This document shows positions 62,984 to 64,000 of a DNA stretch of 64,000 nucleotides, piece after piece. Under the pieces are notes generated by a model. The model saw nothing but the letters and a program-made list of their open reading frames with translations, had not been told where the DNA came from and searched no databases. Positions within the stretch are counted from its first letter, which is position 1, and every line of letters begins with the position of its first letter. Position numbers and translations under genes: made by a program. This DNA is from CAYLHS01 sp964594235 (GTDB taxonomy: Bacteria > Actinomycetota > Acidimicrobiia > Spongiisociales > UBA4744): NCBI GenBank assembly GCA_964594235.1, contig CAZQMF010000001.1, forward strand, positions 43,805-107,804. The letters run 5' to 3'.

Positions 62984-64000
62984 CGGTCTCACCCAGGACG
63001 GGCGTCTCCACCTCCCAGCCGAGTTCGTTCTGGATACGCACTCGAAGCGCCTCGGCCGAGTCCGGTTCACCGTGCGTGAGGAATATCGATTGTGGTGGGT
63101 GTGCCAACGTGCCCAAGAAATGCAGGATCTCATCAGCGTCGGCGTGCGCCGAGAGTCCACCGATGTCCTCGACGCGACAGTTGATCGGAACCCACTGGCC
63201 GTGCACCTTGACCTTCTGCTCGCCGTCGAGAATCCGCCTGCCTCGGGTCCCTGCCGCCTGATAGCCGACCATGACCAAGGTGTTGCGCGGATCCGGTGCC
63301 ATGAAGATCAGGTGATGGAGGACGCGCCCGCCTGTGAGCATTCCCGATGCCGAGACGATCACAGCAGGGCCTTCGAGATGGTTGAGCGCCTTGGACTCGT
63401 CGACCGATCGCACGAGGTGGATGTCGTGCTCGATGTCAGCGATCTCTGCCCCGCCAAGGCGGTGGTCGTGGGGAAATCGGAGGTAGAGGTCGGTGGTCTG
63501 CACCGCCATCGGACTGTTCAGGTAGACAGGCATCTTCGGAATCGAGCCCTTCTCCATGAGGCTGTGTACGAGGTATAGAACGGACTGCGCACGACCGACG
63601 GCGAAGGAAGGAATGAGGACGATGCCGCCCCTCTCTGCCGTCTGGGTGATGATGTTTCGAAGACGCTCGCCGACATCCTCGTGTTCATGGAGCCGATTGC
63701 CGTACGTGCATTCGCACACGAGATGCTGGACATCGAGTCCGGGTTCAGGCGGGGGAATGACGGGGTCGTCGAAACGGCCCAAGTCCCCGGTGAAGCCAAG
63801 TGTCGTGTCGTCGGCCTGGAGCTGGACCATCGCTGCGCCGAGGATGTGCCCGGCGCGCAGGTACCGGAAAGAGACATCCGTCCCGAGCTGTATGTCATGG
63901 TGTAGCTCGATGGGCACAAAGTGTGTCAATGAGGAGAGGGCATCGGCTTCGGTGTAGAGGGGCAGGGCCGGCGCGTGCTTCGAGTAGCCCTTCTTGTTGG
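62973..64000 (-). CDS. Beta-CASP metallo-beta-lactamase RNA-processing-like hydrolase, N-terminus outside window
   Basis: The frame runs to the right edge, so the start is missing; 341 codons are visible. The N-terminal part seen (KKGYSKHAPALPLYTEADAL) lies just after the missing HxHxDH metal motif. Visible elements: LRAGHILGAAMVQL (GHILG), FTGDLGRFDDPVIP (metal Asp), ECTYGNRLHE, beta-CASP region VLIPSFAVGRAQSVLYLV, SASGMLTGGRVLHHL, and DIGGLSAHADADEILHFLG with GLSAHAD. Homologues (CPSF73/YSH1-like in bacteria) are RNases; substrate unknown. Confidence 0.9.
   Translation of the reverse strand, partial: NKKGYSKHAPALPLYTEADALSSLTHFVPIELHHDIQLGTDVSFRYLRAGHILGAAMVQLQADDTTLGFTGDLGRFDDPVIPPPEPGLDVQHLVCECTYGNRLHEHEDVGERLRNIITQTAERGGIVLIPSFAVGRAQSVLYLVHSLMEKGSIPKMPVYLNSPMAVQTTDLYLRFPHDHRLGGAEIADIEHDIHLVRSVDESKALNHLEGPAVIVSASGMLTGGRVLHHLIFMAPDPRNTLVMVGYQAAGTRGRRILDGEQKVKVHGQWVPINCRVEDIGGLSAHADADEILHFLGTLAHPPQSIFLTHGEPDSAEALRVRIQNELGWEVETPVLGETVSL

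Noticed and set aside
1..64000. CRISPR arrays, insertion sequences, prophage or integrative elements
   Set aside because: No regularly spaced repeats, transposase genes, integrase next to the tRNA, or change in base composition were seen. The only tyrosine recombinase is the housekeeping Xer protein in a conserved context.

Overview
The window is high-GC, gene-dense chromosomal DNA from an actinobacterium. It holds about 75 protein genes, one tRNA gene, and no insertion sequence, prophage or CRISPR array. The diagnostic content is a complete Pup-proteasome locus (arc/mpa, dop, pup, prcB, prcA, pafA, pafB, pafC) followed by tat genes, helY and a DUF4193-type protein. From memory, three blocks match gene order in Mycobacterium: trmI-proteasome-tat-helY (Rv2118c to Rv2092c), HAD-tlyA-nadK-recN-pyrG-nudix-xerD-scpA-scpB-rluB-cmk-der (Rv1692 to Rv1713), and pgsA2-gcvH-garA-merR-bfn-merR-gcv (Rv1822 to Rv1832). 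Here they lie within 64 kb, separated by a peptide ABC transporter. A ThiS/TtuB-like plus TtuA-like thiolation pair and an AroA-Cmk fusion point to a deep-branching class such as Acidimicrobiia rather than Mycobacteriales; that placement is inference.

Layout. 1-2.8 kb: two exporters and small membrane proteins. 3-5.2 kb: a tightly overlapping operon of a Prli42-like microprotein, a ubiquitin-fold sulfur carrier, a TtuA-type tRNA thiolase and TrmI (m1A58), with a ferredoxin converging on it. 5.3-13.3 kb: the Pup-proteasome system and its WYL regulators. 13.4-20.2 kb: zinc-ribbon protein, TatA/TatC, HelY, lipid kinase, DUF4193 protein, polyprenol-phosphate mannosyltransferase, GNAT and Nudix genes. 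20.2-38.4 kb: the DUF1015/HAD/rhomboid cluster, then TlyA, NAD kinase, RecN, PyrG, ADP-ribose pyrophosphatase, alanine dehydrogenase, Xer recombinase, DksA-like protein, site-2 protease, HD protein, ScpAB, RluB, an AroA-Cmk fusion, IspH (reverse strand) and Der. 38.4-40.5 kb: a thiolase-like/DUF35 pair, a small membrane protein and tRNA-Pro(GGG). 41-47.5 kb: a five-gene oligopeptide ABC transporter. 47.5-57.7 kb: a CDP-alcohol phosphatidyltransferase, GcvH, an FHA protein, two MerR regulators, a DD-carboxypeptidase, a phosphoribosyltransferase, bifunctional nuclease, K+ channel, and the rest of the glycine cleavage system. 57.7-64 kb: lipase-like hydrolase, adenosine deaminase, GNAT, YqgE, RNase HII, MEMO-like, pirin and beta-CASP metallohydrolase genes.

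Genes are packed with 4-bp stop/start overlaps (ATGA, GTGA, TGATG, and apparently CTGA in three places). Most convergent pairs overlap at their 3' ends, and several genes carry a TANNNT hexamer 6-8 nt before the start codon, the usual signature of leaderless transcription. The most notable features are the T54-thiolation/A58-methylation module beside the Pup system, the AroA-Cmk fusion with an unusual active-site Arg, the recurrent CTG starts, and a MerR promoter with a perfect DnaA box and a 16-bp palindrome.
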